Shown: piece by piece, positions 8,157 through 17,269 of the stretch
Layout of the letters: the number at the start of each line of letters is the position of its first letter
Position numbering within the stretch: the stretch's first letter is position 1
DNA from: Streptomyces fagopyri
Lineage (GTDB): Bacteria; Actinomycetota; Actinomycetes; Streptomycetales; Streptomycetaceae
DNA: 64,000 bases
Direction: 5' to 3'
Assembly: GCF_009498275.1 (NCBI RefSeq)
Contig: NZ_CP045643.1
Span: forward strand, 1,178,001-1,242,000
Position numbers and translations under genes: made by a program
The notes under the pieces: model-generated
Database searches by the model: none
What the model was told of the DNA's origin: nothing
What the model saw: only the letters and a program-made list of their open reading frames with translations

Positions 8157-10145
8157 TCACGGGCCGACCCTTCGTGTCACGTTCAGCAGGTACTCCTTCC
8201 GGTCGAGCGGGTTGAGATCGGTCCGCGGCCGGTCCGGGACCGCGCCCCGGGAGACCGGCGCGTAGTGGTCGAAGGCGCATTCCAGCTCGCCCTCACCGCG
8301 GGTCAGGCCCGGCAGCCGCTGCTGCAGCTCGTGGACCCGGGCGACCGGGATGCTGCCCTCCAGCACGTACACGGGCCCGCGCATCTCGGTGGTCCCCGGC
8401 ACGGCGTGCTGCCGCACCAGCAACGGGAGCACCGCCGCCAGCGTGTCGGCCGGAGCCTCCAGCCGGAACCGGTGCATCGGCTCGTACACCCGGCTGCCCG
8501 CCGCTCGCAGCGCGTCCATCACCACCAGCGGGGTCAGGCCCCGGAAGTCGGCCCCCGTACTGGACATGCTCTTGTCGAAGCCCTGATGGGCGTGGCTCTG
8601 CCGGGGCGAGTAGCCGGAGTGGGTCATCGTGACCGTGCAGTCGGTGACCTGCCAGCCGTGGATCCCCTGGGTCAGGGTCTCCCGCACGGTGTCCTCGACC
8701 GCCTTGAAGAACGCGTACGGCATCGCTCCGAGTTCGACCTCCATACGGAACTCCACGCCGGAGCCTGCCGGCGCCGGATCGATGCGCAGTCCGACCGTCG
8801 CGAGGAAGGGGTTGGGGTCCTTTCCGTTGAACTCGACCGCCGTGCCGCTGCCGACCGGGCGTTCGACGCACAGTGGCGTGGTCTCCCGGAACAGGACCTC
8901 GATGCCGAACTCGTCGGCCAGCGTCGCCTGGACGACCTCCTTCTGCACCTCGCCGTAGAGCGACACGGACACCTGCCCCCGCAGTTCGTCCTGGCGCAGG
9001 TTGATCAGGGGGTCCTGTTCGGCCAGTCGGGTGAGCGCGAGGTGGAGCGCGCCCCTGTCGGCCGGACGACGGGGGACGACGACGGTCTCGAGGGTCGGGG
9101 GTGAGAAATGGAGCTCGTCGTCCGAGGTCTTCCGCGGTACGCCGACGGTGTCGCCGACGCGGATGTCGTCCAGGCCCCGGAGCTTGCCGATCCGCCCCGC
9201 GGTCACGGCCGGTTCCGGCACCGCCGCGCCGCTGTCGAACACGCTGATCGCGGTGACCTTCGCCTCCTCGCCGTCGCGCAGGCACAGTCGGTCGCGGGTC
9301 CGCAGAGTCCCGGAGAACAGCCGGACGTAGGCGATCTTCTCCCCGGCCGGCCCGCGCTCCACCTTGAAGACCGTGCCCGAGACCGGGCCGTCGGCCGCTC
9401 CTCCGGCCGTCGGCAGCAGCTCCCTGATCCCCGCGATCAGCTCGTCGACACCCGCGCCCGTCATGGCCGAGCCGAAGAACACCGGGTGCGCCAGCGTCTG
9501 TCCGGTCTGGCGTACCAGGGCGTCATGGAACCGGTCGTGGGACACGCGGCCCTCGACGTACGCGGCCATGAGCGCGTCGTCGTGCTCGGCGAGCAGGTCC
9601 GACCGTGACGCGCGGAGCCGGTCGGCGCCGAACCGGACGAAACGCGCGTCCCGGGTGCCCGGTCCGGTCACCTCCCCCATCGGGACGATCGCCGGAGTGA
9701 GCCGCGCGGCGATGTTCTCCAGAAGGGGCTCGTACCGCGCGCCACCACGGTCGATCTTGTTCACGAAGACGAGGGTGGGAATCCGCAGCCGCCGCAACGT
9801 CCGCATCAGCACCCGGGTCTGCGCCTGTACGCCCTCCACGGCCGAGACCACGAGCACCGCGCCGTCGAGCACGGCGAGCACCCGCTCCACCTCGGCGATG
9901 AAGTCGGGGTGACCGGGGGTGTCGATCAGATTGACCGTGACGTCGTCGTCGATCGCGAAGGAGACGACGGCGGACTTGATGGTGATACCGCGCTGCCGTT
10001 CGAGCGCGAGGGAATCGGTCTGGGTGCTTCCGTCGTCGACGCTGCCGATCTCGTCGATGACCCCGACCGCGTGCAGCAGGCGCTCGGTCAGGCTTGTCTT
10101 ACCGGCGTCTACGTGCGCCAGGATTCCGAGGTTGAGCATGTGCAC
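8157..10145 (-). CDS. TetM/OtrA-type ribosomal protection GTPase (tetracycline-resistance family)
   Basis: This 662-residue translational GTPase resembles EF-G. Proteins of this group bind the ribosome and release tetracyclines. G motifs are intact: AHVDAGKTSLTERLL (P-loop), RGITIKSAVVSF (G2), LIDTPGHPDF (G3) and VNKIDRGG (G4). Domains IV-V follow, with the tail GLTPLVVMDALRAAGSRVYEP. The length matches OtrA/TetM (about 640-665). The start is GTG 10145 with a GAAGGA box about 11 nt upstream; ATG 10139 is an alternative. No antibiotic biosynthesis gene is nearby, so this looks like an intrinsic, orphan member. Whether it confers resistance or has a housekeeping translation role cannot be seen. 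Confidence 0.88.
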   Translation of the reverse strand: MHMLNLGILAHVDAGKTSLTERLLHAVGVIDEIGSVDDGSTQTDSLALERQRGITIKSAVVSFAIDDDVTVNLIDTPGHPDFIAEVERVLAVLDGAVLVVSAVEGVQAQTRVLMRTLRRLRIPTLVFVNKIDRGGARYEPLLENIAARLTPAIVPMGEVTGPGTRDARFVRFGADRLRASRSDLLAEHDDALMAAYVEGRVSHDRFHDALVRQTGQTLAHPVFFGSAMTGAGVDELIAGIRELLPTAGGAADGPVSGTVFKVERGPAGEKIAYVRLFSGTLRTRDRLCLRDGEEAKVTAISVFDSGAAVPEPAVTAGRIGKLRGLDDIRVGDTVGVPRKTSDDELHFSPPTLETVVVPRRPADRGALHLALTRLAEQDPLINLRQDELRGQVSVSLYGEVQKEVVQATLADEFGIEVLFRETTPLCVERPVGSGTAVEFNGKDPNPFLATVGLRIDPAPAGSGVEFRMEVELGAMPYAFFKAVEDTVRETLTQGIHGWQVTDCTVTMTHSGYSPRQSHAHQGFDKSMSSTGADFRGLTPLVVMDALRAAGSRVYEPMHRFRLEAPADTLAAVLPLLVRQHAVPGTTEMRGPVYVLEGSIPVARVHELQQRLPGLTRGEGELECAFDHYAPVSRGAVPDRPRTDLNPLDRKEYLLNVTRRVGP

Positions 10146-10453
10146 CGGGTGTCATGTCCTTCGAAGTGGGAGTGATTCCTTCCTGGGCGGACATGAACGG
10201 TGTGCGCATCGCTGCTCCTCGATCCCGGCGGATGTGTCCCTCGTAGTGCAGCAGCCGGCCTGGCCCGGCGGCAACGGATTAACGCTCAACCAATGCCCGG
10301 CGCCGCCCGGTCGCACCGCAACGGCTGGCGGTGGTGCGGGCGGGAGCGGACCCTTGAGGAGAAACGGGCCCTCGAAGGGGCCACGGTCCTCGATGAGCGA
10401 GTGCGCGGTGAGCGAGTGCGCGGTGAGCGGGTGCGCGGTGAGCGGAGCGAGCG
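10146..10453. other. Divergent intergenic region between ribosomal-protection gene and xdhC
   Basis: This 308-bp gap must hold both divergent promoters. In tetracycline-type protection genes such leaders can regulate expression, but I could not identify an attenuator or a clear -35/-10 pair here. The right end is a 15-bp tandem repeat that runs up to the xdhC start codon. No gene is seen. Confidence 0.5.
10395..10453. repeat. 15-bp tandem repeat abutting the xdhC start
   Basis: GAGCGAGTGCGCGGT occurs at 10395-10409 and 10410-10424, with a one-base variant at 10425-10439 and a truncated copy GAGCGGAGC at 10440. The truncated copy supplies the GGAG ribosome binding site (10444-10447), so repeat slippage here would move or duplicate the translation signal of xdhC. 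Confidence 0.9.
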
Positions 10454-11626
10454 ATGCGTGAGATCCTCCCGGCGCTGAACCGGTGGTACGCGGCGGGCTC
10501 CCCCTTCGGGCTCGCCACGGTGGTCGCGGTCAGCCGGAGCGCGCCCCGCGACCCGGGAGCGGCGATGGCCGTGGGGCCGGGCGACGAGGTGGTGGGCAGT
10601 GTGTCGGGCGGCTGTGTCGAGGGGGCCGTCTTCGAGCTGGCCCGGGAGGTGGTGGCGACCGGCGAGGCCCGTCTGGAGACCTTCGGCTACAGCGACGAGG
10701 ACGCGTTCGCCGTGGGTCTCACCTGCGGGGGTGAGATCAGCCTGCTGCTGCGCAGGGTGACGGCCCGCGAGGACCCCTCCTTCGGCGCGGTGGCCGAGTC
10801 GGTGGCCGCCGGGCGCGCGGTGACCGTGGCGACGGTGCTGGCGGGTCCCGCGCCGCTGGGCGCCGCTCTCGCCGTGTGGCCGGACGAGGTGGCCGGTTCG
10901 CTGGGCTCGACCGGCCTGGACGCGGCCGTCACCGCGGACGCCCGCGGCGAACTGGCCCAGGGCGCCACCGTTCAGCGGCACTACGGACCGCACGGCGAGC
11001 GCCGTGAGGACGCCGTGACCGTCTTCCTCCAGTCCTTCGCCCCGCCGCCGCGCATGCTCGTCTTCGGAGCGATCGACTACGCGGCGGCGGTGGCCCGCGT
11101 CGGGGACTTCCTGGGCTACCAGGTCACGGTGTGCGACGCCCGGCCCGTCTTCGCGACGGCCAAGCGGTTCCCGGCCGGCGTGGAGGTCGTCGTCGACTGG
11201 CCGCACCGCTATCTGCGCGACACGACGACCGACGCGCGCACGGTGATCTGCGTCCTCACCCACGATCCGAAGTTCGACGTTCCCCTGCTGGAGGAGGCGC
11301 TGCGCCGACCGGCCGCGTACATCGGCGCGATGGGCAGCCGCCGTACGCACGACGACCGGACGAAGCGGCTCGTCGAGGCCGGTGTGCCGGAGGACGAGCT
11401 GTCCCGGCTCCGCTCGCCGGTCGGTCTCGATCTCGGGGCGCGGACACCCGAGGAGGTGGCCGTCTCCGTCGCCGCGGAGATCGTCGCCCTGCGCTGGGGT
11501 GGCAGCGGGGCACCCCTGACGGCGACGGGCGGGGCGATTCATCCGAGACGCGTCGGTCCGGTGGGAGGAACACCAGGAGGAGCGCCGGGAGGGACGCCGG
11601 CGGGAAGAGAGGCGGCCGCACCCTGA
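10454..11626 (+). CDS. xdhC: XdhC/CoxI family molybdoenzyme maturation factor
   Basis: The 390-residue protein has an N-terminal XdhC/CoxI domain (about 10-90; ATVVAVSRSAPRDPGAAM, SVSGGCVEGAVF, GLTCGGEISLLLR) and a C-terminal Rossmann-type XdhC domain (about 205-350; VFGAIDYAAAVARV, PKFDVPLLEEAL, YIGAMGSRRT). Family members bind and sulfurate molybdenum cofactor before its insertion into xanthine dehydrogenase or CO dehydrogenase-like enzymes. No molybdenum hydroxylase gene is adjacent, so the client must be elsewhere. The C-terminal 30 residues are Gly/Pro/Arg-rich and probably disordered. GGAG six bases before ATG supports the start. Confidence 0.9.
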   Translation: MREILPALNRWYAAGSPFGLATVVAVSRSAPRDPGAAMAVGPGDEVVGSVSGGCVEGAVFELAREVVATGEARLETFGYSDEDAFAVGLTCGGEISLLLRRVTAREDPSFGAVAESVAAGRAVTVATVLAGPAPLGAALAVWPDEVAGSLGSTGLDAAVTADARGELAQGATVQRHYGPHGERREDAVTVFLQSFAPPPRMLVFGAIDYAAAVARVGDFLGYQVTVCDARPVFATAKRFPAGVEVVVDWPHRYLRDTTTDARTVICVLTHDPKFDVPLLEEALRRPAAYIGAMGSRRTHDDRTKRLVEAGVPEDELSRLRSPVGLDLGARTPEEVAVSVAAEIVALRWGGSGAPLTATGGAIHPRRVGPVGGTPGGAPGGTPAGREAAAP

Positions 11627-11699
11627 GTGCGCCGCTCCTGCCCCGTCCTGTCCTGCCTGCACCGCCCTGCACCGCCCGGTTCCGGCCCGCCCCAACCCG

Positions 11700-12236
11700 T
11701 CAGCCGCCGCCGTCCGCTCGGTTCGCCGTCCGGGGTGGCAGCCGGTGGAGCGTCAGGTCGGTGAGCCGGCCCTCGGCCACGGTCGCGGTCATGTACGTGC
11801 AGTGCGGCCGGCGTCGGCGGTCCGTCGGGGAGCCCGGGTTCAGCAGACGCAGACCGGTGCCGGTGGTGGTGTCCCAGGGGATGTGACTGTGGCCGAAGAC
11901 CAGGACGTCGAGGTCGGGGAAGCGCTCGGCGCAGCGCCGTTCGCGGCCCTGGGCCGGGCCGGTCTCGTGCACGACGCCGAGGCGCAGACCGTCCAGCTCC
12001 GCACGGGCGACCTCGGGGAGACGGCCGCGCAACTCCGGGCCGTCGTTGTTGCCGTGGACCGCGACGAGCCTGCGCGCCCGTTCCTCCAGCAGGTCGAGGG
12101 TGGCGGTGTCGACCCAGTCACCCGCGTGCACGACGACGTCGGCCAGCGGGAGTTCGGCCATCAGCGGCGGGGGCAGTTCCCTGGCCCGTGAGGGGAGATG
12201 GGTGTCGGACATCAGCAGCAGACGCACGGCGCCCAC
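11700..12236 (-). CDS. YfcE-type metallophosphoesterase
   Basis: The protein has 178 residues, and all calcineurin-like metal-binding blocks are visible: MSDTHLPS, VVHAGDWVD, VHGNNDGPEL, VVHETG and VFGHSHIPWD followed by LLNPGSP. This matches small bacterial MJ0936/YfcE phosphodiesterases, cytoplasmic dinuclear-metal enzymes whose physiological substrate is usually unknown. The start is GTG 12236; a second in-frame GTG lies nine bases downstream. It is convergent with xdhC across a 73-bp pyrimidine-rich gap with no obvious hairpin terminator. The upstream neighbour on the same strand is the SpoIIE phosphatase 76 bp away. Confidence 0.9.
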   Translation of the reverse strand: MGAVRLLLMSDTHLPSRARELPPPLMAELPLADVVVHAGDWVDTATLDLLEERARRLVAVHGNNDGPELRGRLPEVARAELDGLRLGVVHETGPAQGRERRCAERFPDLDVLVFGHSHIPWDTTTGTGLRLLNPGSPTDRRRRPHCTYMTATVAEGRLTDLTLHRLPPRTANRADGGG

Positions 12237-12312
12237 CCTATGGTCCGGACCCCGCGCCGAACCGTGCCCGGACGGCCGTTCGGCCCTGGCCGCCTCGGTC
12301 CGCCACGGCTCC

Positions 12313-14757
12313 TCAGTCCAGGAGCACCTCGCTCCACACCTGCTTGCCGCCGCTGACCGGCAGGCTCCCCCAGGCCGCCGACATGGCCTCGACCAGGAGG
12401 ATGCCGCGGCCGCCGGTGGCCTCCCAGCCGATGCTGGTGGGCTTGATGGGCGTACGGGGTGAGGAGTCGGCGACGGCGATGCGCAGGAGCCGGTTGATGA
12501 GGGTGAGATCGAGTCTGACCTGGCCGCCGGTGTGGACGAGGGCGTTGGTGACGAGTTCGGAGACGACGAGGAGCGCGGTGTCCATGCTCTCGTCGGTCAC
12601 GCCCCAGGACCGCAGCGTGCGCCGGGTGAACCGGCGTGCGTGCCGGACCGCCTCGGGGACACGCCAGATCGTCCAGCTCTCCCGCAGCGGGCGCAGCGAC
12701 ATGCCGTCGTAGCGCATCAGGAGGAGAGCGACGTCGTCGCTGCGGTTGGCGCCCGTGAGCAGTCTGTCTGCGACCATCCCGAGATGCGCGGGGTCGGCCG
12801 CGGCCAGCTCACCGGCCAGCCTGTTCAGTCCGTCCTCGATGTCGACCTCGGCGGACTCGACGAGCCCGTCCGTGGTCAGGGCGACGACCGTGCCGAGCCG
12901 CAGCCGGAGCGGGGTCATCGGGAACTCGGCCTGGGTGACGACGCCGAGCGGAGGTCCGCCGTCGGAGTCGGGGACCTCGGTGCTGCCGTCCGGGTGACGC
13001 AGCACCGGCGGATGGTGCCCGGCGCGTACGCACCACGCGGAGCCCTCCTCCATGTCGAGGTCGACATAGCAGCAGGTGACGAAGAGGTCGGTCTCCAGGT
13101 CCATGAGGAGCCGGTTGGCGCGCGAGACGACGACGTCGGGCGGGTGGCCCTCGACGGCATAGGCGCGAAGGGCCGTGCGCATCTGGCCCATGAGGGTCGC
13201 GGCCTGGGCGTTGTGGCCCTGGACGTCGCCGATGACGAGGGCGACGTGGTTCTCGGGCAGCGGGATCACGTCGTACCAGTCGCCGCCGACCTCCAGGCCC
13301 GCCGTGGTGGGCAGGTAGCGGGCGACGGCGACCGCGCCGGGGAGCCTGGGCAGCCGGCGGGGCAGCAGGGAGCGCTGGAGCGTGGTGACCAGTTCGTGTT
13401 CGGCGTCGAAGGAGCGGGCGCGGGTGAGTGCCTGGCCCGCGAGGCCCGCGGACGCGGTGAGCAGGGCGCGCTCGTCGGGGCCGAAGTCGTGCGGGGCGTC
13501 CCAGCCGATCAGACAGGCGCCGGCCATGTGTCCGCCGGCGGGCAGCGGCAGGATGGCGAGGCCGCCGGGGCCGACGTCGGCGAGCGCGGGTTCCAGCGGG
13601 GATCCGGCGGGCCAGACGGCCGGGCGTCCCTCACTGAGGGCCGCCGCGAGTGTCGGCATGGCGCGTACGGGCGCGTCGGGCCACTCCGAACGCCATTCGG
13701 AGCGCCACAGTTCCGGCCAGGCGGACGGTTCGGGCGGATCGAGGACGGTGACGACGAGGCGGTCGCCCTCCACCTCGGCGAGGGCGATCCGGTCGGCCCG
13801 CAGGGGCCGTCGCAGCGCGGCCACGACGGCCCGCCCCACGTCCCGGACGGTGCCCGCGGTGGCGAGGGCCGCGGCCAGCCGCTGTACGCGGGCCACGTCG
13901 CTGACGCCGGAACGGAGCTTCGAGGCGTCGGCGACCGTGCCGACCAGGCGGGCCGGGCGGCCGTCTCCTCCCGGCACCATGCGGCCGCGCAGCCGCAGCC
14001 ACTTCGGTCGGCCGGAGGGCTGGGTGATGCGGAACTCCAGCTCGCGTTCCCCGATGGACATGTGGTCCGCCTCGACCACGGACATCAGTGTCGGCAGGTC
14101 CTCGGGGACGGTGAGGGCCAGCAGCGTCTCGACCTTGCCGTCGAACTCGGCCGGATCCAGGCCGAACAGCTCCAGCATCTCGTCGTCGACCTCGACGTGC
14201 CCGGTGTCCATGGCGAGGTCGAAGGCGCTGGCGGCCAGGGCACCGGGGGCCGTCCCCGAGCCGGGCGCCGGGCAGACGGCGGCCTCGGCGACGAGGGCCA
14301 GACACTCCCTGTCCTCGGTGTCGAAGCCGCCGGGGTGCTCGCTGACCGCGACCAGGCATCCGGCGCCCTTCAGCGGCAGCACGGCCAGCCAGAAATCCTG
14401 GGACGGCAGCCGACGGGCTTCGGCACAACGGCCGATCTCCTCCGGGCCGAGCCACAGCGGACGGCCCGTACGGTGCGCGTCCACCGTGGGGGAACTGCCG
14501 GTGAGGACATAGCTGTCGCGCAGCCCGTAGAGCGTCCTGGGCACGCCCGCGGACTCGGCCAGGTGCAGTTCGCCGCCCTTCTTCGTCGGCGAGTACACCG
14601 CGACGACGGTCGCCCCGGCGAAAACGAGCGCCTGTTCGAGCACGCGACGGAGCCGTTCGCGCGGATCGAGGTCCGGCGTGGGGGTCTTCAGGGAGATTTC
14701 GGCACGCAACGTCCGCGTTCCGCGTTCCGCAGCGCGCTCACTGACCACGTCCGTCAT
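12313..14757 (-). CDS. Multidomain SpoIIE phosphatase with GAF, PAS and HATPase (RsbU/RsbW-like fusion)
   Basis: The 814-residue signalling protein has a GAF-like region at about 28-165, PAS at 185-285 (ELEFRITQPSGRPKWLRLRG), and a second GAF at about 295-440. A PP2C-type SpoIIE phosphatase follows at about 455-665 (metal motifs GGDWYDVI and VIGDVQGHNA, then TTDGLVES). The C-terminal GHKL ATPase at about 690-810 contains VVSELVTNALVHT and GRGILLVE. Family knowledge: the phosphatase dephosphorylates an STAS anti-anti-sigma factor, while the ATPase resembles anti-sigma kinases. ATG 14757 with GGAAG upstream is preferred over the more distal start at 14805. It is divergent from a second SpoIIE gene. 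No membrane segment is seen. Confidence 0.9.
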   Translation of the reverse strand: MTDVVSERAAERGTRTLRAEISLKTPTPDLDPRERLRRVLEQALVFAGATVVAVYSPTKKGGELHLAESAGVPRTLYGLRDSYVLTGSSPTVDAHRTGRPLWLGPEEIGRCAEARRLPSQDFWLAVLPLKGAGCLVAVSEHPGGFDTEDRECLALVAEAAVCPAPGSGTAPGALAASAFDLAMDTGHVEVDDEMLELFGLDPAEFDGKVETLLALTVPEDLPTLMSVVEADHMSIGERELEFRITQPSGRPKWLRLRGRMVPGGDGRPARLVGTVADASKLRSGVSDVARVQRLAAALATAGTVRDVGRAVVAALRRPLRADRIALAEVEGDRLVVTVLDPPEPSAWPELWRSEWRSEWPDAPVRAMPTLAAALSEGRPAVWPAGSPLEPALADVGPGGLAILPLPAGGHMAGACLIGWDAPHDFGPDERALLTASAGLAGQALTRARSFDAEHELVTTLQRSLLPRRLPRLPGAVAVARYLPTTAGLEVGGDWYDVIPLPENHVALVIGDVQGHNAQAATLMGQMRTALRAYAVEGHPPDVVVSRANRLLMDLETDLFVTCCYVDLDMEEGSAWCVRAGHHPPVLRHPDGSTEVPDSDGGPPLGVVTQAEFPMTPLRLRLGTVVALTTDGLVESAEVDIEDGLNRLAGELAAADPAHLGMVADRLLTGANRSDDVALLLMRYDGMSLRPLRESWTIWRVPEAVRHARRFTRRTLRSWGVTDESMDTALLVVSELVTNALVHTGGQVRLDLTLINRLLRIAVADSSPRTPIKPTSIGWEATGGRGILLVEAMSAAWGSLPVSGGKQVWSEVLLD

Positions 14758-15127
14758 TACAGCGCTTCCGGAGCCCCCGCGCAGCCCCTGTGACCGTTCC
14801 GGCACCGGCGGGCCTGCGGTGGAGCCCGGAAGCCGTACGGGATGCCGCGCGTGGCGCTCGCCGTGCGGCGGGAGCCGCCAAGGGGGAGCCTTAGATCATG
14901 TCCGACCCTGCGTGCCGGACCGGCGGAGGCCGCTCGGCGCGGTGCGTCGCAAGCGCGAAGGGTCACCCGTCCGCGACGTGTACGCCGTATACACCGCGTA
15001 CGCCGTGTATACGGGTGATCCGGCCACGCGGCGAGGGTGCGTGCCGGGCGCCGGCCGCCCGGCGGAAAGGGCCGGACACGACCTGGCCCCGGTAGCCATG
15101 GCGCGGCCCTGCGAGGAGGTGGTCGGC
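14758..15127. other. Divergent promoter region between two SpoIIE phosphatase genes
   Basis: This 370-bp region separates two oppositely transcribed regulators. Its centre (14963-15018) is crowded with GTATAC/GTACGCC words, including a perfect 10-bp inverted repeat with a 10-bp spacer and an outer 8-bp inverted repeat (TCACCCGT 14963-14970 with ACGGGTGA 15011-15018). That arrangement suits a shared operator. An in-frame extension of the right-hand gene through this region gives repetitive peptide (AVYTAYAVYTG) and is unlikely to be translated. Confidence 0.5.
14985..15014. promoter_or_regulatory. Perfect 10-bp inverted repeat, candidate operator
   Basis: CCGTATACAC (14985-14994) and GTGTATACGG (15005-15014) are exact reverse complements separated by CGCGTACGCC. 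The spacing between arm centres is 20 bp, about two helical turns, which favours a dimeric regulator binding one DNA face. It lies about 115 bp upstream of the GTG start of the right-hand SpoIIE gene and about 230 bp from the left-hand start. Confidence 0.6.
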
Positions 15128-17269
15128 GTGTCCGACTGGCGGGGATCCGTACAGGCACCGGCCGGCCCTCCCACCCGGGTCGGGCGGCCGCTGCTCTCGC
15201 TGACGCTGGCCTCGCTGGTGGACGAGGTGCACGCCCACTCGGGTGCGGTGTACCTGCTGGCGAGCGGCGAACCCGTGCTGGAGATGGCGGTGATGGCCGG
15301 TATGCCCCGCGCGTTCGCGGCACCCTGGGAACGGGTGGGGCTCAACGCTCCCATCCCGGTGGCCGTGGCGGTGCGCGAACGGCGGCTGGTCTGGGTCAGC
15401 GGCGGGGAGGAGATGGCCCGCCGCTTTCCCCGGATCGCCATGGTCCTGCCGTATCCCTTCGCGCTCGCCGCCCTGCCGGTGGCGACCTCGCGGACCACGT
15501 ACGGGGCCGTCTTCGTGACATGGCCCGGCTCTCACCCCCTGGAACTCGCCGAACGGGAGCGCGACCACCTCGTCGCGGCCTGCGACCGGCTCGCGCTGCG
15601 CCTGGAGCGGGCGGCGGCGGAGCACCGTACGGTCCGCCCGGAACCCGATCTGATCGCGCCGTCCCCCACACCGGCCCCCGGCACGCTCGGCAGCGTCGAG
15701 GCGGCGCGGATGGTGGCGCGGCTGCCGTACGGGCTGTGCGCGCTGGATCTGTACGGTCGGGTCAGTTACGCCAACCCCGCGACGGCCGAGATGCTCGGCA
15801 TGCCCGTCAGCGCTCTCCTGGGCACCCAGCTGTGGGCGTCGGTGCCCTGGCTCAACGATCCCGTCTACGAGGACCGTTACCGCGCCGCGCTGATCAGCCA
15901 GCACGTCACGTCGTTCGTCGCGCTGCGGCCGCCCTGCGACTGGCTGTCGTTCCGCTTCTATCCCAGTACGACCGGGCTGAGCGTGCGCATCTCCCCGGCC
16001 AGGGCGGTCGCACAGATGAACCGCTCGGGGTCGCAGCGCGAGGACGCGCCCCGCCTGGTGACCATCTCCCATGTACTGAGCCTCGCCGGCGCGCTCACCC
16101 AGGCGGCGGGCGTGCAGGACGTGGTGCAGCTGGTCGCGGACGAGATCGCGCCCGCCGTCGGCAGCAGGGCCCTGATCCTTCTCGGTTCACGGGCCGGCCG
16201 GCTGCACGTACTCGGCCACCGCGGGTACCCGGACACGCACACCGCGGAACACCTCGACGGGCTGCCGCTGAGCGCGCGGTCCCCCTGCACCCACGCCCTG
16301 AACACCGGGGTGCCGGCCTTCTTCGACTCACGCGCGGAGGTGGAGCGCCTGTATCCGTCCCGGGAGGCGACGTCCGACGGGATGGCCGCGTGGGCGTACC
16401 TGCCGCTGATCGCATCCGGACGTCCGCTGGGCACCTGCGTCCTCGCCTACGCGGAGCCGCACGCCTTCCCGACCGACGAGCGGGCGGTGCTGACGAGTCT
16501 GAGCGGGCTCGTCGCGCAGGCGCTGGAACGGGCGCTGCTCTACGACACCAAACTCCAGCTGGCGCACGGTCTGCAGGCCGCGCTGCTGCCGCACACCCTG
16601 CCGTCGCTGCCCTCCGTCGAGGCGGCCGCACGCTATCTGCCGGCCACCCAGGGCATGGAGATCGGCGGCGACTTCTACGACCTGGTGCCCTCGCACGGTC
16701 TGGCCTCGGCGGTCATCGGCGACGTCCAGGGCCACAACGTGACCGCGGCGGCCCTGATGGGTCAGGTACGGACCGCCGTCCGCGCGTACACCACCGTCGG
16801 CCAGCCGCCGGAGGAGGTGATGCGCAGCACCAACCGGCTGCTGATCGACCTGGGCACCGACCTTTTCGCGAGCTGCCTCTATCTGCGCATGGACCCCGAG
16901 CGCGAGGTCGCGGTCATGGCGCGCGCGGGTCATCCGCCCCCGCTGCTGCGGCGGCCGGACGGACGCGTGCGGGTGCTCGACCTGGCCGGTGGGCCGCTGC
17001 TCGGGATCGACGCGGACGCCACGTACCAGACGACCGAGGTCCCCCTGCTGCCCGGTTCGCTTCTCGTCCTCTACACCGACGGGCTGATCGAGTCCCCCGG
17101 TGTGGACATCGAGGACGCCCTGGCCGACCTCGGGCGGCGCCTCGGCGAGGCCCCCGAGCAGCCGCTCGACGAGCTGGCCGACAGCCTGGTGCGGCAGAGC
17201 GGGGCGCTGACGCAGGCCCGGCTCGACGACGTGGCGCTGCTCCTGCTGCGGGCACGCGCGCACGCGTGA
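15128..17269 (+). CDS. SpoIIE family phosphatase with GAF and PAS sensors
   Basis: The 713-residue protein has GAF-like input at about 20-165, PAS at about 190-290 (YGLCALDLYGRVSYANPATA), GAF at about 315-480 (DVVQLVADEIAPAVGSRAL) and a SpoIIE/PP2C catalytic domain at about 490-710 (EIGGDFYDL, VIGDVQGHNVT, YTDGLIESPGVDIEDAL). It lacks the GHKL ATPase found in the divergent neighbour. The start is decided by GAGGAGGT at 15113-15120, seven bases before GTG 15128; longer in-frame starts have no such signal. It presumably dephosphorylates STAS-domain antagonists in stress or development signalling. The two neighbours share architecture and are likely old paralogues. Confidence 0.9.
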   Translation: MSDWRGSVQAPAGPPTRVGRPLLSLTLASLVDEVHAHSGAVYLLASGEPVLEMAVMAGMPRAFAAPWERVGLNAPIPVAVAVRERRLVWVSGGEEMARRFPRIAMVLPYPFALAALPVATSRTTYGAVFVTWPGSHPLELAERERDHLVAACDRLALRLERAAAEHRTVRPEPDLIAPSPTPAPGTLGSVEAARMVARLPYGLCALDLYGRVSYANPATAEMLGMPVSALLGTQLWASVPWLNDPVYEDRYRAALISQHVTSFVALRPPCDWLSFRFYPSTTGLSVRISPARAVAQMNRSGSQREDAPRLVTISHVLSLAGALTQAAGVQDVVQLVADEIAPAVGSRALILLGSRAGRLHVLGHRGYPDTHTAEHLDGLPLSARSPCTHALNTGVPAFFDSRAEVERLYPSREATSDGMAAWAYLPLIASGRPLGTCVLAYAEPHAFPTDERAVLTSLSGLVAQALERALLYDTKLQLAHGLQAALLPHTLPSLPSVEAAARYLPATQGMEIGGDFYDLVPSHGLASAVIGDVQGHNVTAAALMGQVRTAVRAYTTVGQPPEEVMRSTNRLLIDLGTDLFASCLYLRMDPEREVAVMARAGHPPPLLRRPDGRVRVLDLAGGPLLGIDADATYQTTEVPLLPGSLLVLYTDGLIESPGVDIEDALADLGRRLGEAPEQPLDELADSLVRQSGALTQARLDDVALLLLRARAHA

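Noticed and set aside
7890..9104. Long plus-strand open frame with RPAAFRRTS repeat opposite the ribosomal-protection gene
   Set aside because: The repeat peptide is only a translation of the 27-bp minisatellite; the rest is antisense to a gene with complete GTPase motifs, and there is no ribosome binding site.
14678..15127. Longer N-terminus of the right-hand SpoIIE protein
   Set aside because: The extension is repetitive and crosses the inverted repeat; GAGGAGGT seven bases before GTG 15128 fixes the start.
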